The translations under genes and the position numbers were made by a program. Shown here in pieces: positions 54,780 through 64,000 of a stretch of DNA of 64,000 nucleotides (positions within the stretch are counted from its first letter, which is position 1; each line of letters starts with the position of its first letter). Source of the DNA: Durusdinium trenchii (Eukaryota; Sar; Dinophyceae; Suessiales; Symbiodiniaceae); NCBI GenBank assembly GCA_963970005.1, contig CAXAMN010000001.1, positions 4,295,324 through 4,359,323 on the forward strand, read 5' to 3'. A model generated the notes under the pieces. It was not told the DNA's origin. It saw only the letters and a list, made by a program, of their open reading frames with translations, and searched no databases.

Positions 54780-55460
54780 ATGCCCGGGCTCTCTTTCGAA
54801 ATCAACGCAGTGTCGAACCCAGAGACCAGCCACTCATTCACCTTCATCCGACCAAACCGGTCCGCTCGGAGAGCAGCCCGTGATGAGAGGTGTTCAGTAC
54901 CGGGCACTCCGCACCTCGCGCTGTTCACTCTTATTTGGCACTTCTCAGCTCAAGCCGTTCATGTTTCGGCTGCTCGACTGCTCGACTCGTTTCATCTCCG
55001 CGTTCGGTTTCGACGAATGGAGCCGTTGCCGGAAGGTTTGGGGATCCAAAGTAGAAGGTTTGGAGCCGTTGCCGGTCGCGTTTCCTTGGTATCCGAAGTC
55101 CTGGTGCTCCTGGTGCTATGTGGATCCATTGTCAATACCCTCATCGCCACTCATCGCGCCTTCTTCTCGAAGAGGGTGTCTGGTGTAAAGGCCTTGGCCA
55201 GGACCTCAGCTGAGCTTTTTGCAGGTCTACTCAGAGTTCGAGACTATACTCGACTAGATGGGAGATTCCTTGGGCACGAGGGGGGGGGACCTTCTTCTTC
55301 GAACTCCACTGCGGTGAGTCCATGTCGACCACAGCCCGAACACACAGCCTATCGACCACATCCTTTACACACGCGGCTTTCCACTTCATATTCCTTGCGA
55401 TCGGGCTTAAGTCGTAGCTCCACAAAAGGTATGACTGGACCCTCCTGGCACCCGCATTAG
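54780..55460 (+). other. 226-codon open frame of doubtful coding status
   Basis: The frame includes a hydrophobic run (VSEVLVLLVLCGSIVNTLIA) followed by a basic, Ser-rich C-terminus. It begins next to the ACCAAGAGAGGTT element and ends inside sequence that resembles a CCCTA-family interior (GGACCCTCCTGGCACCCGC). The hydrophobic run could be a membrane span. No splice or family evidence. Confidence 0.25.
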
Positions 55461-55469
55461 ACACCTAAC

Positions 55470-57600
55470 ACCTTCGACACGAAAGCACTTGGAGCCCTCT
55501 GATAGTTCTTCCAAAGATCTTTTCACCACATATGGCCTCGACGAGTCGTGCTGCACCACTGGCGGAGATCTGGGAGCCGGACCTGTGTTGTAATACCCAT
55601 ATCCATATTCAAAGATAACCTCATATACAATTTGGATATATAGATTGAACCATATCCAATTGGATATATATATATCTGGATATACAGGATATCATATATA
55701 TCCGAATCCAAATCAAACCATCCATATCATTCCATTTCCAAATATGTCCAAATATATCAAATTTACTTTGTAGAACACATGGATTTATGGACCAAATCCA
55801 GTTCTTCCGTGCATAAACATATCCAGTTCTTGCGTTCTCGAACCCTGGGAGATTCCGAGATCGAAATTGGGGAGATGGCGTTCATCACACCTCCCAAACA
55901 AAGCACGTGGCCTATCCGAAAACAAATCTGGGCCGGTTGGGAGTCCGACATCGCATGCCATGCGATCCATATGACTTCGTCACCCTAGGTCTCCTCTAGA
56001 ACATGAGAAACTCGGATTTCCAAGTCAAGATAGTGTCAGAAAATAATCCATCTACGGATGAGGAGAGAAAAAACAACTCAAACCCGTGGTCAGCAACCAG
56101 AACTGCAGGGATCGGAGGTCACAGTGAAAAATCGTTCTAGAGACCAACGTGACCGCACAGGAGGCACTCAACAAAATCCTTCACCCACCATTCACCATCC
56201 CCGAATCCCCTTCAATATCAAACAAACATAGCGGCAGGACCATGCGCCCATCGTCCCATTGAACACCGACCAGACCATCCCCTTCAACTCTTCAAATGAT
56301 CAACCACACATAGCGCCATAGATCTCGCCCACCACTCCTCGTCCAACGCACTACGCAACCGACACGGCACGGTCGTCGCACTCGTCGTTGCTGTCCCATC
56401 CAGTCCCAGCCACACGTATGAGGCCCGATAGATGGTAGTGCGCCATCTGTTCCATGCGACCCCCTGGCTCACGAGCCGCGCGGTTCGTCGCGAGCTTGCG
56501 GCCCGGCGGCCCAGGCCGATGAAAGCGGGTGGTTCCTTTGGAAGCAACAAAACGAGGGAACAGAAAACGGGAGGTTTTGGTTGACGGATCTGGTCATGTT
56601 CCCCGTCAGGCCCCATACGGAGGCCCCATTTGATTCATGATAAATTCAGGTTTCATTTCTTGGTGTTTTGCCATGAACATCCAGGACACCAGGCTAGTAT
56701 TCGGGTCATGATGTTCACATGGTGAAAAAAGAACACAAGCGGAGGAACCACACTGTATCTATGTCCGGACTCTGTTACAGGGTGGAGATTTGACATTCCA
56801 TTGATGGATATGGATTTATGGGGCTGCGCAAGCGGATACCTAACTGGATGCTAATGTTCATGCTGCAATGGCAATGCCGGAAGTACTTTCTGTTAAAATC
56901 AAGTTGCGTCATATGTTTGAAGGCTCATGATGTATCAAATCATCTAGCTCACACACGTAAATCATGTCCCCAAATCCTGATCACTGCAACATATTAAAAC
57001 ACTAATCACTAAGCAAAATCATGCAACACTTTAGGGCCTCTAGCTTTGACCCGTACCTAAGGAGATAAGGGTGACCCAGTGACCTATACATCCTCATTTA
57101 TCCAATGGCGATATTGATTGACCTACTCTTCCTAATTAATGTATTCCAAGCAAGTGTGCATGTTGGCCGTTTCATAAAGAAACTGCGCGACATCTACAAC
57201 ATGTTGACGCCCCGTCTTCCCTCTTGATTTGAAAGGACCGTGCTCAAGGCAAACCTGTAGGCCCAACTCGTGAACTACAGGCATGGCACTGGTAGCGGGA
57301 CTGTTTTGGCGTGGCGGTCACCCTGTACCACAAAGCCACTCACGAATAGGTTAAGTTGCTATAGCTCTATGAAGTGTCAGTTTCAAACCTGCTCGCCAAA
57401 GTCATGGTTCTAGCAAAGCAGCAAAGTAGCGTTTGACTCTGCTTTCAGGATTTGATGCTGATTGAAGTTGTTGATCTCCTTCTAAGGGGTTGTGAGGTCA
57501 TTTTGATGAGTTTTGTGGGCTGAGTTTGCTTGAAGCTTTGCAAGCAGAACGAACATATCGTAAAAAAGTCTAGCCTGAGTCGCAAATACCATCAAAGATT
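55470..57600. other. Mostly non-coding stretch
   Basis: TA-rich repeats (ATATCCAATTGGATATATAT, 55600-55700) are followed by AT-rich unique DNA. A 110-codon minus frame (56284-56616) has protein-like pieces (LDEEWWARSMALCVV) but no borders. Nothing else supported. Confidence 0.35.
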
Positions 57601-58330
57601 ATCGGAGTGGAACTGTGGTCTGAACTACTCAACATGATGTATCCACCAAGCCATCAAAAAGCGCTAATCATCAGGATGAAAGCCTCCTACCCTCGCCGTG
57701 AATCGTCTCTAGACGCTGTGATTGAGCTATGTTGGGATTGTACCAATTACAACTTGCAACAACTCTGGCAAGGAAGCATTGTTTTTGTCAAGGTCAATTG
57801 TTTTGTAATTTTTCGAGGTGCTTTCCCAGAACTCTCGAGAACCAAACTACATCAAACTACCATACCTGGATCTTCCAGCTATGCATCATCTCTGCCTTTT
57901 GGCTGGTTTTGAAACTGAGAAAGGCAAACATTCTCCATAGTAGGACGATCCAGGTGTATACAGTACATTTATATATATATATGTATATATATATGTATCA
58001 CATAACGCATCCAGGATGTAGCGAAGCATGTCAACGCAAATTAAGAGCACCCGGCGGGAAGCACTGCTGCTAGATTCATCTCAGAGTTTTCTCTATTCCA
58101 TTCCATCCAGGAATCATTGAATCATTGAATCTGAGTTATACATATTTATATACCCTCTTCAGGACCCATACCAAACATTTCGAGGAGCAACCCTCCAATC
58201 CGTGGATGTCCCGTTTCGCGGTCATTGACCACCGTTGCCAGCGACCGAAGAACATACAATTAAGTTATATATATAATATATATGTATTATATATATATAT
58301 ATTTAAAAACTATAATTCTTGTTTCTAATA

Positions 58331-58414
58331 GCTTCTTGTTACTAGAAGTAAGGCCAGGAGCCCCTAGTAGCGTCCTTGTTCCTGTAGCGATGCCCTTTGC
58401 TCCTAGTAGCGTTG
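58331..58414 (-). repeat. Dispersed inverted copy of the 40-bp array unit
   Basis: GCCAGGAGCCCCTAGTAGCG followed by TCCTTGTTCCTGTAGCGATG is the reverse complement of the array unit at 12079-12665. About two diverged units, 46 kb away from the array. Confidence 0.75.
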
Positions 58415-59216
58415 CGGGATCACGTCTCCGAAACGACCTGAAACTCGGGCTCCGCTCGGCCGCCCACCAAAAGGGCGCAGAAAACCCCGGCGAAAGTGCA
58501 CACGAGCTGCAAACATGGAGTCCTTCCGTCTTTTCACAGAAAAAAAAAAAAACATTCAAGGCGTAGGCAAGCAGTTCTTCTTTGTTCCATGTCTCCATGT
58601 CAGTTCCTTTCAGCTTCTGATCGAGATCTTGCCCAATCAAGCCAGGAGTCGCATGTTCACACCTGTGTAAATCACGCTCCACCAGAGTCCACCAGGAACC
58701 AAGTCGAAGCATGTTCCAAACACCTGTAGGACTCCGGACTCTTCATTGCAACCGATGCAGAACCTGCGTAAAAGGACCTGCATGCATGCTTTCGCTGTTG
58801 TCACCTCACCTGATAACCCAAATCACCAAAAACAAAAGGCTTTCAGTCGATTCATGTAGACTACACTTTGGACTATTCTGCCTGCGCCAGAAAGACCACC
58901 CCCCTGCGCCCCACAGCCTGGGCGGCCGTCCTCTGCAGTGCGTAGCAAGAACTGCCTCGCGACGGTGGTGGAAGCGTCTGGCAGACCCTGAGGTGGTGGA
59001 AGCGTCCCCGTCCCACCTCAGACCCACCAGTCACCCCAGTCAGTCGTGGAGGTTTACTTGGGTCGGTTAGGGTGCTGACTCCCTCGGCTTCCCCAAACAT
59101 CATGCATGAGGTGATGAAAACCTTTTTCCACCCACTTGGATTTGAGCGGGGTGTCCAAAAAGTTAAAGCTTACCCACTGACTGGGTGGGGGGGGGGGGGA
59201 AGTAGTTTTCAAGCTG

Positions 59217-59326
59217 CCCAGACGCTCATGGACCCTCCTAAGTAGGGGCCGGACCCTCCTAAGTGGGGGCCGGACCCTCAAATCCCTAGGGTTTTGAGGG
59301 ACCAGGAGCTGTTTGGAGCGTCTGGG
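59217..59326 (+). mobile_element. 110-bp CCCAGACGCTC element, copy 2
   Basis: Perfect 11-bp inverted ends and TG on both flanks (59215-59216, 59327-59328). Nearly identical to 15230-15339 in the interior. Confidence 0.85.
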
Positions 59327-59607
59327 TGGGAAGAATACAACTTTGAACGTGTATTCCTGGATTTGCTTCAGAAGCCGGGAAAATCATACACATTCCCTAA
59401 AGATTAACAAATTCACCAACAGGGAACCAACACCTATAAGCAAAAAGGCTTTTGAGGTCAGCCTGCAAAATATACGAGACTTGACCCCACGGAAGTGGGA
59501 TCGAATCAACAGAAGTCTGATCAATTCATGCCAAGAGCGCCACAATGGACTCCGCGTCGACGTATGAACCCAGAACTAGAATATCCATGGGACTGGAATA
59601 GTTACTG

Positions 59608-59715
59608 CCCAGACGCTCCAAACAGCTCCTGCCTTCAAAACCCTGGGGATTTGAGGGTCCGGCCCCCACTTAGGAGGGTCCGGCCCCTACTTAGGAGGGT
59701 CCATGAGCGTCTGGG
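59608..59715 (-). mobile_element. CCCAGACGCTC element, copy 3 (inverted)
   Basis: Same element in the opposite orientation, 108 bp, with TG on both flanks (59606-59607, 59716-59717). It lies 281 bp from copy 2, so the pair forms a large inverted repeat. Confidence 0.85.
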
Positions 59716-60170
59716 TGGAGAACATTCCCTCACCGAAACTCTTGAATTCGGACGATGTTGGGGTCATCGTCCGCACCAACCGATGCTGGGGTCTTCGTCT
59801 TCCGTGTGAGAAGCGGACAGGAGAAGGAGGTGCGAGGTTGGGGGCGCAAACAGGAGGACAGAGCTGAGTCTGAATCGAAGACTATATATACTGGGGTGAC
59901 GTGGAATGGCAGCCTGCAGGATGCCTATTGAGGATTCTTCTGACGCCTAAGGTATCCTAAGGTCTATCATATCAGGACGTGTGCGTTTCCGAAAATCCAA
60001 GATCTGAAAAGTTGATGAGATTCGCTTCAGCTTCAGTGACCTGGATGAGCAAAACGTGATGCTGGAGCAGGAGCTGTGATGCTGAAGTTGGCGAGATAAG
60101 GCGAGAGAGAGATACACTTCCGGCTGGAACTGATGATTGTCGGGCACGATGCACAGCGAAACAAAGTCAC

Positions 60171-60254
60171 CAAGTATGGCGCTCTTCAAAGCAGTAGCCA
60201 CGGCCAATGCCATCTTCAAAAGCGCAAGGGAAGCCCCTCTGCGCACCTCGTGCA
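60171..60254 (-). CDS. 84-nt internal exon, two open frames
   Basis: A strong acceptor (CTTCGTTTTCAG) and donor (ATACTTG|GTGACT) enclose it. One frame reads HEVRRGASLALLKMALAVAT-ALKSAILG (phase 1 in and out), a helical hydrophobic segment. Another reads RGAQRGFPCAFEDGIGRGYC. The splice borders are better evidence than either peptide. Function unknown. Confidence 0.4.
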
Positions 60255-60545
60255 CTGAAAACGAAGGATTGGAGGTCCAGGAGAAGATCTTCGAGGAGGA
60301 TGCGACGGCAGGAGGATGCGACGGCGCCTAGTCGCCGAGAGCCAATGGCATCAAACGGCTGCCAGTCTCCAATAGAGGTCCAGGACCTCAGGACGTCCTT
60401 CTTCCGGCCACAGTTGAGGTCTCCTCTCTTTTGGCCGGGTGCCAGGAACCACGGTGCCATATCTGAAGATCCACCACCTGGCCCATGCATCTGGAAATCC
60501 ACCCACCCCACACATACCTCTACAGCGACTTCGTCGCACCTCCGA

Positions 60546-60606
60546 AGGTACCCTCCTGGCACCCGGGCCCCGGTCGTCCCACCGAAGCGAAACGAAGGTA
60601 CGACTG
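60546..60606 (-). repeat. Dispersed GC-rich repeat, copy 3 (short)
   Basis: CTCCTGGCACCCGGGCCCCG, GTCGTCCCACCGAA.CGAAAC and GGTACGACTGG in the same order as 22048-22142. Confidence 0.6.
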
Positions 60607-61171
60607 GAGGCCAAACGGGATACTCTTCAGTGTGAATGGGGATCCCAACCCTCGCCGCTGCGACGCGGCAGAGGGCCCCGGGAACCGGTCGGCCCACTGG
60701 ATCCACGGGGCTACAAGTAGTCAGAGAGCCCACCAGAGGTCAGTAGATCGTCCGAAGTTCTCACCACAATCCCCCGGAACCCCCAAACCCAGATGGAGCT
60801 TCCAAAAGAGGTCATATGATGTAATTGACCATTAAAAGTACGTAAGAGATAGCACCCTATACAAATCCCATAGTCTAAAGGGTTCCTCAACACCTCGGGT
60901 GCTTGTTCATGCTGAAATTCGACCCGTTGCAGTCCGACGGCATCACCCATCCCATGGGCGGACCTGCAAGCTGAGGCATCACTGACCTGCCAACGCAGCC
61001 AATATGTGCAAAAAGATGGATGGATGTCAATGAGTTGAAGCACCTGACCTGATTTTGGAGATTGGAATGAAAGAAAACTGTCAACAATACTTCGCATCAA
61101 GAAAGCCACCATCCAAAAAAATATGGCAAAAGATGTCAAAAGTCTTCAAGATATTGCGCTGGTTCAAAATG

Positions 61172-61378
61172 TAAGACCCTAGGGACCCGCCAGACCCACA
61201 ATTTTGGTATTGTTGCCCACTTGCCAAGCAGTTCTCGGGTGTGCTGGATTTGTTGAAAGGAACTTCTCACGTGGAAACACCACCACAACTTCACACAGTC
61301 CCAAAGACGGTGCTCAGGCAACCTTTTGCGTTGAACAAGCACTTGGAGCGTTGCAACAAAAACTGCAAAGACTGTTGA
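61172..61378 (+). CDS. Possible coding exon with Cys-rich end
   Basis: A 68-codon frame without ATG reads DPQFWYCCPLAKQFSGVLD, LLKGTSHVETPPQLHTVP and KTVLRQPFALNKHLERCNKN before a stop at 61378. A second plus-strand frame is open too. The peptide looks natural, but no acceptor or donor is convincing. Confidence 0.25.
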
Positions 61379-61525
61379 TTGGAGCCATTCTCAACATGAC
61401 CGACCATATGATTATAGCATATTATAAGCTACAATCGGCTTGCTTCAGGGTGCCGATTTCAGACCTCCATGTCACCATGTCCATGCTTCGCCGAGCCATC
61501 AATCAACGTCATGCCACGGCTTGAA

Positions 61526-61546
61526 GACACACACACACACACACAC
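61526..61546 (+). repeat. (AC)n dinucleotide repeat
   Basis: About ten AC units in a row. Confidence 0.95.
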
Positions 61547-61984
61547 TTAACCAACAGTCCACCATGTCTATTCCACTCGAACCAAATAAGCCAGCCATGT
61601 CGTCTCTCTTCCCCAACAAAAACAACGGTACGAACAAGCCGGCCGTACGTGTGTGAGACAATGACGACGCAGGACTCCGAACCATGTTGACTGCCCCTCT
61701 TAGAGATCACCATCGCCAGGATTTGTCATGTGCGTCCATGTGTGGGGGCCCGTGGAATCTCCGTCCGTGCGCCCATCGCTGCATCGAAGAAAAAGTCCCC
61801 TCTGCACCAAGAGGAAACACCTCGGTCGATGTCGCGCCTCTGCCTTGACGAAGCTGTAGGCCAGGTTAAAGATGTGTTGGTCCAAGACCTAAGGAGAGAA
61901 CATGTTGGCAACAAATATTAGGGCTCAAGAAGACAGGCAACGGTGTAAAAGAACAGCCCTCCCCCTTCTTCGGTTTATATCAAT

Positions 61985-62055
61985 ATCTTGGGTCTATCCT
62001 ATTACCAGGAACAGTGGATGAGGATGGTTCAGTCGCAGGCCTTTCTCTAACATAG
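61985..62055 (+). repeat. Dispersed repeat pair member (ACAGTGGATGAGGATGG)
   Basis: Counterpart of 18316-18375, sharing ACAGTGGATGA.GAT.GTT and GCAGGCCTT.CTCTA. Confidence 0.5.
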
Positions 62056-62926
62056 TGATTTGCTTGTTGACCGGCTGTTACAGGTATGTTCGGGCAGACC
62101 CATGGCCGATGGCCCCCATGGCCGATGTGAAGGGGTGCACCTTCACCACCCCTTTGGCGACGCCGTCAGTTCGGCGTCAGTTCGGCGAAGGTCGTCCGTC
62201 GTTGTGCACCGGCGGAGGTCCGGTTCGCATCAGTTGGTGTGTCCTTGAAAAAGAAGGGTGTATAGCAGTCCATGTGGTTGCACTTGCAGGTGTAGAAGAA
62301 AGTAAGGTTCACCTCACTGCGAATAGAATGTGACAGGCTATCAGTCATGTAGTAATATGCTGCCAATAGAGCCACCCCCCATAACAAATAAACAACACAC
62401 ACAAAACTGACGAAAGGAAGACAACCCCTTGGCTTTGAGGTTCAGTACTAAGCTCGACAGGTAGCCCAGTACGGCTGGGTCAAGCGTGAACTCAGCTGCC
62501 CAAGTATTGACAATTCACTTCCATGAGCCACTAGGACCCCCACTGGATCGGGGTACCACTCTAGTCTAGGTCACCAGGGACACTATATATAACCCTCGCT
62601 CGGTCTCTATGGTCTTAGTGACCAGCAACATCGTGGTTTGCCATGCCATCAATGATGATTAGTGCGATGACTTTGCACACGTACATGATCGAAGTCCCAC
62701 GTTCGCGCTTGAGCACTTGAGGCTGGTCAAATGTAGTACATGCAGAATTGGCGCGGATGGAGATGGAACATCAACGTAAAGTGCTGATCCATAAAACCCA
62801 CTTCATGGTAGTAATCAGTCTAATGGCACCAGTGAGTCTGACGAGAAAAACCTGACCACTCACTCGCACTCACTTGGCATATCAGCCCGCCTCAGCTCAG
62901 CCTGCTTGGTATCAACCTGACCCATA

Positions 62927-63023
62927 CCCAAACACTCCATGCATGGAATATGTTACCTACATTGACCCCTGAAACCAACCCGATATAGGTCTATTAAATG
63001 TCCATACATGGAGTGCCCCTGGG
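62927..63023. mobile_element. TCCATGCATGGA-family element
   Basis: CCCAAACACTCCATGCATGG at the left and CCATACATGGAGTGCCCCTGGG at the right form imperfect inverted ends, 97 bp overall. The interior TACCTACATTGACCCCTGAAACCAA-type sequence is shared with 54257. Flanks do not match. Confidence 0.55.
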
Positions 63024-63329
63024 TCTTTCAAAGTTGAATCAGGTTGAATGTTCCTGAACATTCAAAAGAGACACTTCATTGGCAGGGTTCGTGTTATTGG
63101 GAAGCCACATATCTCCTGCCAAAAAGAAACAACATACTTACTCTATAGGAACGCACATTCCCGCAGCGTTGTGCTGCTCTGCTTCGAGCTTTCTGTTCTT
63201 TTATGGCTGGGTGGTTGCATGGCCCGCCGCATGGCGTCCAAGGGGCCGTGGTTTCGGCTTTCTTCCGGCGCTCTAAACCTGCTTGGGCTGGAAGTGCCGG
63301 AAGGCGGAAGGGTCCAGGACATGTGATGA

Positions 63330-64000
63330 TGATCGAGTGGCGGGAAGCTTAATGTTGATATTTAGTATAAGTTCCCTTGCAAGACCATTAAAAATCAATG
63401 GTTGACCTGGTAGTCTAAAGTCTAAAGACCTTAGTAAAACAATGGTTGTTTGCTAAAAACCATTAGATCAATGGTAGTTGGAATCCTAGGGATATAACAA
63501 TATGATGTAACATGGCAAGGTTTCATAAGTTCAACAAACAGGTGCTCATCCAGGGAAAAGGAGCGTCCTCGCCACACCAGAAACGAGCTGTGGTCAAAAC
63601 ACCTGTTTAGACCGAATACCTCCAAAACACAAAGTAACACACAAAGTTGGAATGTGGGAACCGATGTCCAGCATAGCTCCAGCAGCGGCCGACTCTAGCA
63701 CATGATTTTTTTGGACCCTCAGTGATTGAAACGTTTGGGGGTTCCTGAACATCACAAGCCCCGCGTGGCACTGCAACACGTTAACTTGCAGGTCTTTCAA
63801 CATTGTATGACATTATCTGCACTAACGATATAACCGCATAAATCCTTGTCCTTGTATCCGTTGGTAAACTCATTGAATGACCCACTCCCATTCCCCGCCT
63901 CCCCGCCTCCTCCCCGCTCACTAATCCCTCGCATGAATCTCGGCCTGTGGTGGCCATCGCCTCGTAGAAGGCAACGTCTTTCACAGCCACACGTGCAGCG
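63330..64000. other. Non-coding right edge
   Basis: Only short frames are present. AATGGTTG..C.TGG-type sequence occurs twice (63397, 63441). Nothing else supported. Confidence 0.35.

Noticed and set aside
1-64000. rRNA, snRNA or complete transposase genes
   Set aside because: No U2/U6 or rRNA core words and no DDE-type or reverse-transcriptase motifs were recognised in any frame provided or read.

Overview
The window looks like nuclear DNA from a dinoflagellate, most likely a Symbiodiniaceae-type genome. Nothing bacterial is visible: there are no long clean reading frames, operons or ribosome-binding sites. Coding sequence comes as short exons (26 to about 300 nt) separated by small introns. 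Acceptors are of the (C)AG|G type, and several donors fit only as GC instead of GT, which is a known dinoflagellate habit. Several exons also read like protein families that I remember as greatly expanded in Symbiodiniaceae: a TWMGLFAHDLAKCTHL family, a VC-x2-AF..G family, a GH(S/T)HEDIDQ family and a C-rich FCHxC finger. These matches are from memory and were not searched.

Layout. Positions 1-500 hold a three-fold tandem repeat of about 170 bp with exon-like units. Positions 1381-4254 hold the best gene, on the minus strand: about eleven exons whose phases can be chained to a stop codon, including a 26-nt micro-exon and two GC donors. Positions 4512-5170 (minus) carry a glycosyltransferase-like exon (ADVFQYCLMYEEGGLYLD) and a possible membrane anchor. 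Positions 5304-6232 (plus) carry a divergently oriented exon set. From about 6.6 kb to 31 kb the DNA is mostly non-coding and full of short inverted-repeat elements. Exceptions are a terminal exon at 11954-12076, followed directly by a 40-bp satellite-like array that contains an assembly gap, and a well-bounded exon at 22736-22850. Frame-broken coding remnants lie at about 28, 31.4 and 33.2 kb (minus). Further isolated exons lie at 36.4 (minus), 41.3 and 44.0 (plus), 47.5, 49.3, 50.6-51.4 and 60.2 kb (minus). The longest single frame (45035-45904, plus) ends in a stretch that resembles the start of a PH domain.

The most distinctive content is the dispersed repeat population. At least six small non-autonomous families with terminal inverted repeats recur in the window. 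One (CCCTA...TAGGG ends) has four copies with exact 3-bp target duplications. Another (CCCAGACGCTC ends) has three near-identical copies of about 110 bp with exact 2-bp duplications. A third is a single 281-bp element with inverted repeats of about 75 bp. I found no rRNA, convincing tRNA, CRISPR array or intact transposase. The genes do not form an obvious pathway; several belong to families of unknown function that may themselves be transposon-derived.
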